A DNA stretch of 64,000 nucleotides from Competibacter_A sp002352125 (GTDB lineage: Bacteria; Pseudomonadota; Gammaproteobacteria; Competibacterales; Competibacteraceae), in NCBI GenBank assembly GCA_035441325.1, contig DAOROA010000002.1, positions 49,980-113,979 of the forward strand, given 5' to 3'. Under the pieces are notes generated by a model. It was not told where the DNA came from and ran no database searches. It saw nothing but the letters and a program-made list of their open reading frames with translations. Of the stretch, positions 44,389-54,920 are shown piece after piece (the stretch's first letter is position 1; the number at the start of each line of letters is the position of its first letter). The position numbers were made by a program, and so were the translations under genes.

Positions 44389-44568
44389 ACCAAGAAACTT
44401 CGATAGCTAATCCTATCAAAGCGCACCGAATTAACACTGGCTATACTTCAAAGTCATCGATTAGCCAACAAAATCAAAAGCCGCCAGCACGCAGGAAGAG
44501 ATAAATCCTAACGCGATCCCCTACGCAAACACTCCAACCCGCTCGATCATCCGCTCTGGAGTAAAACC

Positions 44569-46608
44569 ATGCGCATTCGAAAAGGAACGACCCGCCTAGC
44601 GCCCCTATATTTATTCCTGAGCCTCGCCGCGTTCGGCGTTGCCGACGCCGCCACGCGCGCGGATTTTTACGCTACGTTCGACCCTGCCGCTGGCGCGATT
44701 CCATTCCCCAACAACTTGTTATTCGGCGGATCGACCGACGGCACGCTAAATATCCCGGTGTCCGATCCCGGCAACCTGGCCGATCCACGAGTGGCCATGA
44801 ACGGTTTGGATGGTTTTTCTACCGTCGCGCCGCTGACCGCAAATTTTTCCGGCGCTTTGAATGCGAACACGATCAAAGCCGGTAGCACGGTGCGGGTGTT
44901 CGAGGTGGCGCTGACCAATCCGTTCCTAGACCCGACGAACCCGCCGTTCGCCATCGCCGAGGTCAAGCGCGAACTCAAGGCCGGTAGCGATTACAGCGCC
45001 AATCTGCTGCCGCAGGATCCTAACCAGACCACCTTGAACATCCATCCGCTGCTTCCCTTCAAGCCCAAGACCGGCTATCTGGTGGTGCTGACCGGCGGCA
45101 TTCAAGACAGCAGCGGCTTCGATGCCTCGCCGTCGCCGGCCTATGCCCTAACCAAGCTGACCACGCCATTGGTAGACGCCAACGGCAACAGCACGATCTC
45201 CGGCCTAGGCGACGCCCAAGCCCAAGCGCTGGAACCGATTCGGCAACTGGTCAACAACCAGGAAAGTGCCGCTGCCGGCCAAGGTATCCCCCGGAACAGC
45301 ATCGTATTGAGTTGGACTTTCATGACTCAATCCATCGACGATGCATTTACCGCGTTGGGCCAGAACATCAAGCCGCTGGGGATGGTGGTCAAATCGACTG
45401 GCGTAACTACCGCCGCCGTCGGGTTGGGTCTACCCGGCTTCTCCGACATTTACGCCGGCGCGCTGGCGATTCCCTATTACCTCGACCAAGACAAGCCGTT
45501 GAGCGGTTATTGGCAAACAGCCAATGGCGGTGATGTCACTCGCTACAATCCGCTGCCGGTGGCGACCACGATCCAGCAAATCCCGGTGCTGATGACCGTG
45601 CCCAACGCGGCAAGCGGCCAGCGCAAACCGGCGAACGGCTGGCCGGTAGTGATCTTTCAGCACGGCATTACCCAAAACCGCACCAACCTGTTCTTGCTGG
45701 CCGATGCGCTGTCGTTCGTCGGCTTTGCCGCCGTCGCTATCGACCTGCCGCTGCACGGGGTCACTGATTCGACAAATCCTTTCTACATTAATGGATTAGA
45801 GCGGACTTTTGACCTCGATCTCATCGATAACACAACCGGCGCGACCAGCCCGGACGGGAAAATCGACGCTTCTGGCACCTATTTTCTCAACTTGGCAAGC
45901 CTGCTTACCACTCGCGATAACTTCCGCGAAGCCGCCGAGGACTTGCGGCAATTAACCGCCACTTTGCCGCTGGTGGATCTGGACAACGACGGCAAACCCG
46001 ACCTGGACACCGATCGTATCCATTTCGTGGGACACTCTCTAGGTGCCATTCTCGGTGGCACCTTCTTGGGTATCGACGACAACGTCACCACCGCAACGCT
46101 GGGCATGGGCGGTGGCGGTTTTGTCAAGTTCATAGACGGCTCGCCTACCCTTAGCCCCCCCTATGTCGCCCTGTTGGCAGCCCAAGGCATCATCCAAGGT
46201 ACGCCCACCTACGAAAATTATCTGGTCGCGGCGCAGACCACGATCGATTCCGGTGATCCGGTCAATTACGCTGCTGCCGCTGCCGGCTTGCATCCGATTC
46301 ACCTGATCGAAGTGGTTGGTAGTGCCGACTCGCTGCCAGATCAAGTGGTGCCAAATTCGGTCGAGAATGCACCGCTGACGGGTACCGAAGCGCTGGCCAA
46401 GGTCATGGGATTGCAATCGGTCAGCCGTTCGATGTGGAACGACAAGGGCGTGCGCGCCATCGTCCGCTTCACCCAAGGCGATCACAGTTCGATCATCAAG
46501 CCTACCGCTTCCGTCGGCGCCACCGCCGAAATGCAGGGTCAGATGATCAGTTTCTTGCAAAGCCGAGGCACGGAGCTGGAAATCATTTACCACCCTGTCG
46601 TGAAGTAA
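44569..46608 (+). CDS. Secreted lipase of the VolA/Pla-1/cef type
   Basis: A 679-residue exported hydrolase. A signal peptide (about 1-27, ending FGVADA) is followed by the virulence-factor lipase N-terminal domain (FYATFDPAAGAIPFPNNLLF). The catalytic alpha/beta domain has WPVVIFQHGITQNRTN and the nucleophile elbow FVGHSLGA (S490). The histidine is probably in RFTQGDHSSIIKP. There is no lipobox cysteine, unlike the lipoprotein VolA. It could release fatty acids outside the cell for uptake and FadD. GGAG precedes the ATG. A strong terminator follows. Confidence 0.87.
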   Translation: MRIRKGTTRLAPLYLFLSLAAFGVADAATRADFYATFDPAAGAIPFPNNLLFGGSTDGTLNIPVSDPGNLADPRVAMNGLDGFSTVAPLTANFSGALNANTIKAGSTVRVFEVALTNPFLDPTNPPFAIAEVKRELKAGSDYSANLLPQDPNQTTLNIHPLLPFKPKTGYLVVLTGGIQDSSGFDASPSPAYALTKLTTPLVDANGNSTISGLGDAQAQALEPIRQLVNNQESAAAGQGIPRNSIVLSWTFMTQSIDDAFTALGQNIKPLGMVVKSTGVTTAAVGLGLPGFSDIYAGALAIPYYLDQDKPLSGYWQTANGGDVTRYNPLPVATTIQQIPVLMTVPNAASGQRKPANGWPVVIFQHGITQNRTNLFLLADALSFVGFAAVAIDLPLHGVTDSTNPFYINGLERTFDLDLIDNTTGATSPDGKIDASGTYFLNLASLLTTRDNFREAAEDLRQLTATLPLVDLDNDGKPDLDTDRIHFVGHSLGAILGGTFLGIDDNVTTATLGMGGGGFVKFIDGSPTLSPPYVALLAAQGIIQGTPTYENYLVAAQTTIDSGDPVNYAAAAAGLHPIHLIEVVGSADSLPDQVVPNSVENAPLTGTEALAKVMGLQSVSRSMWNDKGVRAIVRFTQGDHSSIIKPTASVGATAEMQGQMISFLQSRGTELEIIYHPVVK

Positions 46609-46636
46609 CACAACTTTATCCCCACTTCACCGCAGC

Positions 46637-46663
46637 CCCGCTCTTTGGACGAGCGGGTTTTTT
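46637..46663 (+). terminator. Rho-independent terminator of the lipase gene
   Basis: CCCGCTC and GAGCGGG form a 7-bp stem (46637-46643 and 46651-46657) with a 7-base loop, followed directly by TTTTTT (46658-46663). It lies 28 bases after the lipase stop. Confidence 0.85.
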
Positions 46664-46746
46664 GTGGCACCGGACCGATCCCCTTTACGGCGTGGCGCTC
46701 AATCGGTAGATTGCCGCCATTTCGCCAACCACTCGATATCAAGCGC

Positions 46747-48411
<1,665 letters not shown>

Positions 48412-48426
48412 CAGCCGTTGTACGAA

Positions 48427-48456
48427 GACCCCTCGCCCGTCAGCGAGCGAGGGGTC
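48427..48456. repeat. 10-bp inverted repeat downstream of ettA
   Basis: GACCCCTCGC and GCGAGGGGTC pair perfectly around a 10-base loop, 16 bases after the ettA stop. It has no U tract. It may act as a terminator or mRNA end stabiliser. Confidence 0.5.
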
Positions 48457-48516
48457 GGGGAACAGCTTATCGACGGTATAATGGTCCCGAGACAGGACCA
48501 CAGGGAGGCAGCCGTC

Positions 48517-48732
48517 ATGCTAAAACCCCTCGTTCCAGAAGGCGAGGCGTTGCGCCGAGCGTTCCAATGGCTCGCCGAACAAGGATGCTGCACGCCCAAA
48601 ACCGTCGAACGAGCCAGCCTGATGTTCGACCTGGCGCCACGGGACGAAGAATTTCTGCTGCGGCAGTTCGTCTATCACCGTGGTGCGGCCAGCGATGCGC
48701 CGCTCTCAGAACAGCAGCGGGGAATCGGTTAG
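48517..48732 (+). CDS. Small protein of unknown function
   Basis: Not recognised. A 71-residue soluble, mostly helical protein beginning MLKPLVPEGEALRRAFQWLA, with paired cysteines in EQGCCTPKT and an acidic helix LAPRDEEFLLRQFV. A strong ribosome site AGGGAGG lies 9 bases before the ATG, which argues that it is translated. Its last 27 bases overlap the convergent Nudix gene. A DNA- or protein-binding role is possible from the helix pattern, but nothing confirms it. Confidence 0.6.
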   Translation: MLKPLVPEGEALRRAFQWLAEQGCCTPKTVERASLMFDLAPRDEEFLLRQFVYHRGAASDAPLSEQQRGIG

Positions 48733-49329
48733 CCGCCGAGCGAAACTGACCAGCATGGCGGCGGTCGCTCCCCAGATGAAGCGATCTTCGTAGGGGATGA
48801 CGTAATAGCGCCGCTGTTGGCCTTTGTAAAACATGCTGCGATATTCGTGATTGCGCGCATCGAGAACGAATTCCAGCGGCACCTCGAACGCCTCGGCGAC
48901 CTCGAACGCATCCAGCGCTAACTCGAACGGCGGCGTCACGAATCCCACCACTGGCGTCACCAAAAATCCGGTCACAGTCTGATACAGATCGAGAAAGCCG
49001 GCGATTTCCACTACATGCCGACGCCGCAAACCGATTTCCTCTTCCGCTTCGCGCAGCGCAGTATCGACCGGGCTAGCGTCTTCGTCTTCCGCCCGGCCAC
49101 CGGGAAAGCTGATCTGCCCGGCGTGATGCTCCAGATGGGCGGTGCGCTGGGTCAGCAGCACCGTATAACCTTCCGGCCGTTCCACCAAGGGCACCAGCAC
49201 CGCCGCCGGAGTCAGCGGCCGCTCTTCGGGCTCCATGCCGGCCACGGCGTGATCGCCGGTGATCGTTTCCACCTGGTGCGTGGAGTGCAAGCAGCGGCGA
49301 ATCCGATCGCGCATTTCCGCGTGATTCAC
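48706..49329 (-). CDS. nudL: Nudix hydrolase, CoA pyrophosphatase type
   Basis: A 207-residue NudL/YeaB-like enzyme that may hydrolyse CoA and acyl-CoA to phosphopantetheine and 3',5'-ADP. The N-terminal family marker LLTQRTAHLEHHAGQISFPG precedes the Nudix box GGRAEDEDASPVDTALREAE, continuing as EEIG. GTG at 49329 overlaps the tatD stop as GTGA, so it is preferred; an ATG at 49314 is the alternative. It is the last gene of the large leftward cluster. Confidence 0.88.
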   Translation of the reverse strand: MNHAEMRDRIRRCLHSTHQVETITGDHAVAGMEPEERPLTPAAVLVPLVERPEGYTVLLTQRTAHLEHHAGQISFPGGRAEDEDASPVDTALREAEEEIGLRRRHVVEIAGFLDLYQTVTGFLVTPVVGFVTPPFELALDAFEVAEAFEVPLEFVLDARNHEYRSMFYKGQQRRYYVIPYEDRFIWGATAAMLVSFARRLTDSPLLF

Positions 49330-50126
49330 GTCACCCCCACCTCGATCCCGAACAACCGGCCATAGTTGGCGGTGGTTTTGGCCGCCAACTGTTCCAGCGA
49401 TTCGCCGCGCAATCGGGCGACGAATTCGGCCACATGCCGCACCCAAGCCGGATGGTTAGGTTTACCGCGATGCGGCGTTGGCGCCAGATAGGGCGAATCG
49501 GTTTCTACCAACAGTCTTGCGGCGGGCATCCGCTGGGCTACGCCCTGAATCTGTCCGGCGTTCTTGAAGGTCACAATACCGGAAAACGAGATGTAAAAAC
49601 CCAATTCCAACGCTCGTTCCGCCATCGCCCAATCTTCGGTAAAACAGTGCAGTACGCCGCCGATCTCGGCCGCACCCTCTTCTTCCAAAATACGCAGGGT
49701 ATCGGCGCGGGCATCGCGGGTGTGAACGATCAGGGGCTTGCCGAGTTCGCGCGCGGCGGCGACGTGGATGCGAAACCAATCCTGCTGGCGGATCGCGCTG
49801 TCGCAGCCGTAATAGTAATCCAGCCCGGTTTCGCCGATGGCGACCACTCGCCGGTCCCGGCCCAGCGCGACCAATTCCTTCACGGTCGGCGCACGGCCGC
49901 CATCCTCGCTGGGATGCACCCCCACCGACAGGGCAATTTGGGGATAAGGCTCGGTCATGCGGGCGAGCGCCGGCCAGCTTTCCAAATCCGTTGCCACGCT
50001 CAACAGCCGCGTCACCCCATTTCCCAAGGCAGCATCCAAAACGCCCGCGAGGCCATTCCCAAAACGGCTCAAGTCGAGACGGTCCAGATGGCAGTGAGAA
50101 TCCACCAACATACGAGAATCGACCAA
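49326..50126 (-). CDS. TatD family hydrolase (YcfH type)
   Basis: A 266-residue metal-dependent hydrolase of the TatD/YcfH group, related to DNases. Metal ligands are seen in VDSHCHLDRLD, AIGETGLDYYYG, IVHTRDARADTLRIL, GVLHCFTEDW and LLVETDSPYLAPTPHRGKPN. The gene follows pilZ by 3 bases, the normal order in pseudomonads and relatives. Its ATG could be 50126 or 50111, both before the first ligand pair. Confidence 0.94.
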   Translation of the reverse strand: MVDSRMLVDSHCHLDRLDLSRFGNGLAGVLDAALGNGVTRLLSVATDLESWPALARMTEPYPQIALSVGVHPSEDGGRAPTVKELVALGRDRRVVAIGETGLDYYYGCDSAIRQQDWFRIHVAAARELGKPLIVHTRDARADTLRILEEEGAAEIGGVLHCFTEDWAMAERALELGFYISFSGIVTFKNAGQIQGVAQRMPAARLLVETDSPYLAPTPHRGKPNHPAWVRHVAEFVARLRGESLEQLAAKTTANYGRLFGIEVGVT

Positions 50127-50129
50127 TGG

Positions 50130-50474
50130 TTACATGGTGTTGGTGGGCTGATCGGTGCGGGTATATCCCCCCAGCAGCGCGTCGATCTTTTTCTGGAGAT
50201 TAGCGCCTTCCACACCACCGAACTGAATACCGACCCCCATCTGCCGGCCGCCGGGCGTCGTTCGATAATTGATCCAAACCACCTTGCCGGTGATGGCGAA
50301 CCGTTCGGGATCATCCATCAGAGTCAGCAATAGAAATACTTCGTCACCCAATTCGAAGGACTTTTCGGTTGGGATAAAAATACCCCCACCCTTGAGAAAA
50401 GGCATGTAGCTGGAATGCAGCATCGCCTTATCCTTGATGACGAGAGAAATGACGCCTTGTCGTGGAGCCGACAT
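50130..50474 (-). CDS. pilZ: Type IV pilus PilZ protein
   Basis: A 114-residue PilZ domain of the pilus-biogenesis subtype. The sequence MSAPRQGVISLVIKDKAMLH followed by SYMPFLKGGGIFIPTEKSFE is characteristic, as is MGVGIQF. Members of this subtype lack the N-terminal RxxxR and usually do not bind cyclic di-GMP; they act with FimX and PilB. It sits between holB and tatD, the standard position. Confidence 0.93.
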   Translation of the reverse strand: MSAPRQGVISLVIKDKAMLHSSYMPFLKGGGIFIPTEKSFELGDEVFLLLTLMDDPERFAITGKVVWINYRTTPGGRQMGVGIQFGGVEGANLQKKIDALLGGYTRTDQPTNTM

Positions 50475-50487
50475 ATTTCAACCTTCT

Positions 50488-51495
50488 TTAAGCGCACGTC
50501 CGCGAAACGTCGGGTTCACCGCTCCCCGCCCCATCGCCGAGAAACGCTTCCAACAACAGTTGCGCGTTGATCTGGGTGGTTGAACACAGAGTATACAATC
50601 GGATTGCTGCATCCAAGCGATCAAACAGAACATTCGCCGGTTGCCGCTTGGCCCAACGCCGCAACACGGCGCGCAAATCGGGACTGCTCAAGCAGGGAGG
50701 TTCCAAATCCATCTTAAGTCGAATCAGGTCGGTATGCCAGCCAATCAACCAACGCAGGTTCTCGGCGAGATCGCCTTGCAGCCAATATTCCACCGCGCGC
50801 ACCGGATCCAACTGGCCGGTCAGTACCTGCTCGTAGCGTTCAACCAGTTCCCGCCGACGGTTCCAGGACTCGCCACCGGCGTAAGCCAGCGCTGCCAGCG
50901 GCGCGCCCCCGGCGACGTCGAGCAAGGTTCCTGGTTTCAACCCACCGTTCGTTTGCGGTGCCAACCAGGAAATGGCTTCCGCCAGCGGAGGCGGATCGAA
51001 ACGGATCGTCTGGCAACGGCTGCGCACGGTGGCGGGCAATCGCGCCGGTTGGGCGGTCACCAGCAATAACAAGCCGTTGCCCGGCGGCTCTTCCAGCGTC
51101 TTCAACAAGCTGTTGGCAGCGCTGAGATTGAGTCGGTCGGCCGGCTCCAGCAGAGCGATCTTGTAACCGCCATATTGGGCGGTCAACCCCAGAAAATCGC
51201 GGAGATCGCGGATTTGATCGATCTTGATCGCCTTGCCGTCCTCGGCCGGCCGCACCGCGCTGAAATCGGGATGACTGCCGGCCCGGAACAAGCGGCAACC
51301 CCGACAACACCCGCAAGCATCGCCTTCATCTGTGCGCTTTTCGCATAATAGTGCCCGCGCTAACCGGCGGGCGAAAACCAGCTTGCCCAAGCCGACTCGA
51401 CCCGCCAGCAGCAGGGCGTGAGGCAAGCGTCCGGCGGCGAGGCGCTGCTGAAGTTGCCGCCACAGCCGCTCGTGCCAAGGCAACCGCTCATCCAT
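50488..51495 (-). CDS. holB: DNA polymerase III delta-prime subunit
   Basis: HolB is part of the clamp loader. The 335-residue protein has a nucleotide-binding core (LLLAGRVGLGKLVFARRLA), a zinc site CEKRTDEGDACGCCRGC and the sensor region ANSLLKTLEEPPGNGLLLLV. The SRC motif is in TVRSRCQTIRF. The ATG at 51495 lies 8 bases inside the tmk end, suggesting coupling. The C-terminal collar is present. Confidence 0.95.
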   Translation of the reverse strand: MDERLPWHERLWRQLQQRLAAGRLPHALLLAGRVGLGKLVFARRLARALLCEKRTDEGDACGCCRGCRLFRAGSHPDFSAVRPAEDGKAIKIDQIRDLRDFLGLTAQYGGYKIALLEPADRLNLSAANSLLKTLEEPPGNGLLLLVTAQPARLPATVRSRCQTIRFDPPPLAEAISWLAPQTNGGLKPGTLLDVAGGAPLAALAYAGGESWNRRRELVERYEQVLTGQLDPVRAVEYWLQGDLAENLRWLIGWHTDLIRLKMDLEPPCLSSPDLRAVLRRWAKRQPANVLFDRLDAAIRLYTLCSTTQINAQLLLEAFLGDGAGSGEPDVSRTCA

Positions 51496-52123
51496 CGCTT
51501 CGCTCCAGCCAGTCGGCGAGAATCGCTTCCACTTCAGCCCGAACCGCTTCGACCGGACGGCTGGCATCGACGACCCGGTAGCGGTTGGGACGTTGCTTGG
51601 CTCGCTCCAAATAAATCGCGCGCACCCGCTCGAAAAATGCTCCTTCCTCCCGCTCGAAACGATCCGCCGCACCGCGCCGGCCAGCCCGCTCCAGGCCGAC
51701 TGCCACCGGCAGATCGAGCAGCAGCGTCAAATCGGGATGCAAATCGTCTTGAACCCAATTCTCCAAAATCGCGATTCGCTCCAGCGGCAAGCCGCGCCCG
51801 CCACCTTGATAGGCATACGTGGCGTCGGTGAACCGGTCGCACAACACCCAGCGGCCAGCCGCCAGCGCCGGCCGGACGATTCGTTCGAGGTGTTCGGCGC
51901 GGGCGGCGAACATCAGCAGGGTTTCGGTGGTCAGCGCCATACCGTCGTGCCGGTGGCTCAGCAGCAGGTCGCGAATTTCTTCGCCCAACGCCGTACCGCC
52001 CGGTTCGCGCGTCGGCACCACCTGCTGACCGGCCCGCTTCAGGTAATCGCCCATAAAGGCGAGCTGGGTGGTCTTGCCCGCCCCTTCGACGCCATCGACG
52101 ACGATAAACCGACCGGGCATCAT
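51488..52123 (-). CDS. tmk: Thymidylate kinase
   Basis: Tmk phosphorylates dTMP to dTDP. The 211-residue protein has the P-loop GVEGAGKTT, the TREPGGT motif, the LID-associated DR motif in VLCDRFTDATYAYQGGGRG and the C-terminal lid region RRGAADRFE. Its ATG overlaps the mltG stop by 1 base (TAATG). Confidence 0.97.
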   Translation of the reverse strand: MMPGRFIVVDGVEGAGKTTQLAFMGDYLKRAGQQVVPTREPGGTALGEEIRDLLLSHRHDGMALTTETLLMFAARAEHLERIVRPALAAGRWVLCDRFTDATYAYQGGGRGLPLERIAILENWVQDDLHPDLTLLLDLPVAVGLERAGRRGAADRFEREEGAFFERVRAIYLERAKQRPNRYRVVDASRPVEAVRAEVEAILADWLERSDG

Positions 52124-53187
52124 TATCTCTCTTTGTTCAACTGATAGCGTCTGACTGCTCGGTTGTGCTCTTCGAGCGTCGCGGAAAAAACGTGACCGCC
52201 TTCGCCGGTCGCCACGAAATACAAGGTATCGCCAGAAGCGGGATTTGCGGTGGCGGCCAGCGCATCTCCTCCTGGCAACGCGATGGGCGTCGGCGGCAAA
52301 CCCTTGCGAAGGTAGGTATTGTAAGGTGCGTCAGCCACCAGATCCCGGCGGCGCAGATTGCCGTCGAAAGCCGGGCCCAGCCCATAAATCACCGTTGGGT
52401 CGGTTTGCAGCAGCATCCCTTTTTGCAAACGCCGGACGAACACGCCGGCAATAGCTGGCCGTTCCGCCGGCAATGCGGTTTCCTTTTCGACGATCGAGGC
52501 CAAAATCAGCATCTGATATGGATCGCTTAGTGGCAAGTTCGATGCGCGGCGATTCCAAGTCTCACCCAATCGCCGGTCCATTGCGGCTAGCGCCCGCCGC
52601 AAAAAAGCCTCATCCGTAGTCCCGGCAGGAAAATGGTAGGTGTCCGGGAAAAAACGTCCTTCGGGATGCTCGCCCGGCCGGCCCAACCGCGCCATGATTT
52701 CGGCATCGTTGGCTTCTCGGAGCGAGTGGACGATCTTGGGATGCGCAGCCAAAGTTTGGCGCAATTGCTGGAACGTCCAACCTTCCACCACGACCAGCGT
52801 ATATTGGATAACCCGCCCGCTCGCGATGCGCTCGATCAAACCGCGCGGCGTCATACCGGGCGCGATGGCGTATTCGCCCGCTTTGAGTTTAGGCGCGAAA
52901 CCGTTCAGCCGCGCGTAGGCTTCCAGATAAAGTGCCGATCGCAACACGCCGGGCTGTCGCTGCAATTCCCGGGCGATGTCGCCGATACCCATGCCCGGCT
53001 TCACCTCGAAAACCAAACCGTCCGTCGGCACGCCGCAAGGCGTGTCGAGAAAAAGCCGATAATCGGCGTAAACGACGCAAAACGCAGGCCCCAAAACCAA
53101 CGCCAGCGCCCCCAACGCCAGCAACAGGCGCCTGAACCGCCCGAACGACAGCCCGGATTCCATCGAAGAGCGAGCATTATCGTTCAT
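52123..53187 (-). CDS. mltG: Endolytic murein transglycosylase MltG
   Basis: MltG cuts nascent peptidoglycan strands at the inner membrane and sets glycan length. The 354-residue protein has one membrane helix (LLLALGALALVLGPAFCVV), a LysM-like segment (VFEVKPGMGIGDIARELQR) and the YceG domain with EGRFFPDTYHF. The catalytic glutamate is in ILASIVEKET (E234). The start at 53187 is chosen before the membrane helix. The upstream extension would cross the repeat that separates it from fabF. Confidence 0.95.
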   Translation of the reverse strand: MNDNARSSMESGLSFGRFRRLLLALGALALVLGPAFCVVYADYRLFLDTPCGVPTDGLVFEVKPGMGIGDIARELQRQPGVLRSALYLEAYARLNGFAPKLKAGEYAIAPGMTPRGLIERIASGRVIQYTLVVVEGWTFQQLRQTLAAHPKIVHSLREANDAEIMARLGRPGEHPEGRFFPDTYHFPAGTTDEAFLRRALAAMDRRLGETWNRRASNLPLSDPYQMLILASIVEKETALPAERPAIAGVFVRRLQKGMLLQTDPTVIYGLGPAFDGNLRRRDLVADAPYNTYLRKGLPPTPIALPGGDALAATANPASGDTLYFVATGEGGHVFSATLEEHNRAVRRYQLNKER

Positions 53188-53194
53188 GACCGAA

Positions 53195-53226
53195 ACCCTC
53201 GAACGCTCTCCGGCGGGAAGAGGGGG
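53195..53226. repeat. Degenerate inverted repeat between fabF and mltG
   Basis: The segment contains CTCTCCGGCGGGAAGAG, with a C-rich arm ACCCTCGAACG to its left. It occupies most of the 43-base gap where pabC is found in related gene clusters. Confidence 0.5.
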
Positions 53227-53230
53227 CGCT

Positions 53231-54472
53231 TCAATCGAGCGCGCGGAACACGACCGTGCCGTTGGTGCCGCCAAATCCGAAGGAGTTCGACAGCGCGACC
53301 TTGACGCGCCGCTCCTGGGCGACGTGCGGTACGTAATTCAGATCGCAGCCGGGTTCCGGGTGATCCAGGTTGATGGTTGGCGGCACCACTTGATCGCGGA
53401 TCGCCAGTATCGAAAAGATAGCCTCGATACCGCCGGCGGCACCCAGCAGATGACCAGTCATCGACTTGGTCGAACTCATCGCCAGCCGGTGGGCATGCTC
53501 GCCGAACACCGCTTTAGCCGCGTCGCTCTCGATTTTGTCGCCGGCCGGTGTCGAGGTACCGTGCGCGTTGATGTAATCGACTGCATCGGGATCGATTTTG
53601 GCATCGCGCAGGGCGGAAACCATCGCTCGCCGGGCACCGTCGCCATCCGGTGGGGGCAGAGTCATGTGGTAAGCGTCGCCGCTCATGCCAAAACCGATCA
53701 GTTCGGCATAAATGCGGGCACCGCGCCGCTGGGCATGCTCGTATTCTTCCAACACCAATACGCCGGCACCGTCGCTCAGCACGAAACCGTCGCGATCCTT
53801 ATCCCAAGGCCGGCTGGCTTTTTCTGGCTCGTCGTTGCGGACCGATAGGGCGCGCGCCGCTGCGAAACCGCACAATCCGGTAGGTGTGGTGGCCATTTCC
53901 GCGCCGCCAGCGATCATCACGTCGGCATCGCCGTAGGCGATCAGCCGGCCCGCCAACCCGATGCTGTGGGTGCCGGTGGTACAGGCTGTGACCACGGCCA
54001 AGTTAGGGCCCTTGATCCCGTACAAGATTGACAGGTTACCCGAAACCATGTTGATGATGCTACGCGGCACGAAAAACGGCGTCAGCCGGCGCGGTCCGCC
54101 CTTGATAAAAGCGGAATGACCTTCTTCGATGCCCGGCAGACCACCGATACCCGAACCGATAAACGTGCCTACCCGTTCGGCGTTGGCTTCGGTGACCTCC
54201 AGCCCCGAATCCCGGATCGCTTGTACCGCCGCACCGATGCCGTAATGGATGAAAGTATCCATTTTCTTGGCCTCCTTGATATTCAGGTATTGCTCGACCT
54301 GAAAATCCTTCACCGATCCGCCGATGCGTACCGGATAGCCGCTGACATCGAAGGTGGTGATCGGTCCGATCCCGCTGCGGCCAGCCAAAATATTGGTCCA
54401 GGCTGTCTCCACTGCATTACCAATCGGGGAGACGATACCCATACCCGTCACTACCACTCGCCGCTTCGTCAC
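53231..54472 (-). CDS. fabF: 3-oxoacyl-[acyl-carrier-protein] synthase II
   Basis: FabF condenses malonyl-ACP with acyl-ACP in fatty acid elongation. The 413-residue protein has the active-site cysteine in VTACTTGTHSIG (C164) and the two histidines in INAHGTSTPAGD and SMTGHLLGAAGG. The terminal motif is LSNSFGFGGTNG. Length is normal. It is downstream of acpP, with a hairpin in the gap. Confidence 0.97.
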   Translation of the reverse strand: MTKRRVVVTGMGIVSPIGNAVETAWTNILAGRSGIGPITTFDVSGYPVRIGGSVKDFQVEQYLNIKEAKKMDTFIHYGIGAAVQAIRDSGLEVTEANAERVGTFIGSGIGGLPGIEEGHSAFIKGGPRRLTPFFVPRSIINMVSGNLSILYGIKGPNLAVVTACTTGTHSIGLAGRLIAYGDADVMIAGGAEMATTPTGLCGFAAARALSVRNDEPEKASRPWDKDRDGFVLSDGAGVLVLEEYEHAQRRGARIYAELIGFGMSGDAYHMTLPPPDGDGARRAMVSALRDAKIDPDAVDYINAHGTSTPAGDKIESDAAKAVFGEHAHRLAMSSTKSMTGHLLGAAGGIEAIFSILAIRDQVVPPTINLDHPEPGCDLNYVPHVAQERRVKVALSNSFGFGGTNGTVVFRALD

Positions 54473-54501
54473 AGGACTACCCTCTTCTGCGCTACGCCGA
54501 C

Positions 54502-54536
54502 AAAATAAGGCCGCGACCCCCGGCGGTGGCCGCGGC
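54502..54536 (-). terminator. Candidate attenuator between acpP and fabF
   Basis: On the minus strand CCGCG-gcc-ACC pairs with GGT-CGCGG around a 6-base loop, then CCTTATTTTG follows. Partial termination here would let acpP be expressed above fabF. The fold has a 3-base bulge and was paired by eye. Confidence 0.4.
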
Positions 54537-54568
54537 GGTTGAATCCGATCCGCGCGAGACTGACAGCC

Positions 54569-54814
54569 TCAACCGAGATGCGTCGCGATATAGTCGATGG
54601 CTTGCTGTACCGTCGTGATTTTCTCGGCGTCTTCGTCGGGGATTTCCAGTTCGAACTCCTCCTCCAAGGCCATCACCAATTCTACGGTATCCAGCGAGTC
54701 GGCGCCGAGATCCTCGACAAAGGAGGCTTCGTTGGTGACCTGCTCTTCCTTCACTCCCAGTTGCTCGATGATGATTTTTTTGACGCGAGCTTCGATGTTG
54801 CTGATGTCACTCAT
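54569..54814 (-). CDS. acpP: Acyl carrier protein
   Basis: The carrier for growing acyl chains in type II fatty acid synthesis. The 81-residue acidic protein has the phosphopantetheine site GADSLDTVEL (S40). The rest (EEEFELEIPDEDAEKITTVQ) is highly conserved. A TACAAT box (54872-54867, minus strand) and a CCGCGG/CCGCGG hairpin (54848-54864) upstream suggest its own promoter and structured leader. Confidence 0.98.
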   Translation of the reverse strand: MSDISNIEARVKKIIIEQLGVKEEQVTNEASFVEDLGADSLDTVELVMALEEEFELEIPDEDAEKITTVQQAIDYIATHLG

Positions 54815-54920
54815 GATGATTTTTTCCTCGTTGTGAACCCCAGACGACCGCGGCGCTACCGCGGGTATTGTATGGAAAAAAACGGCGCGGACGCCATCAA
54901 TTCTAAGCTTGTCGCGACCA

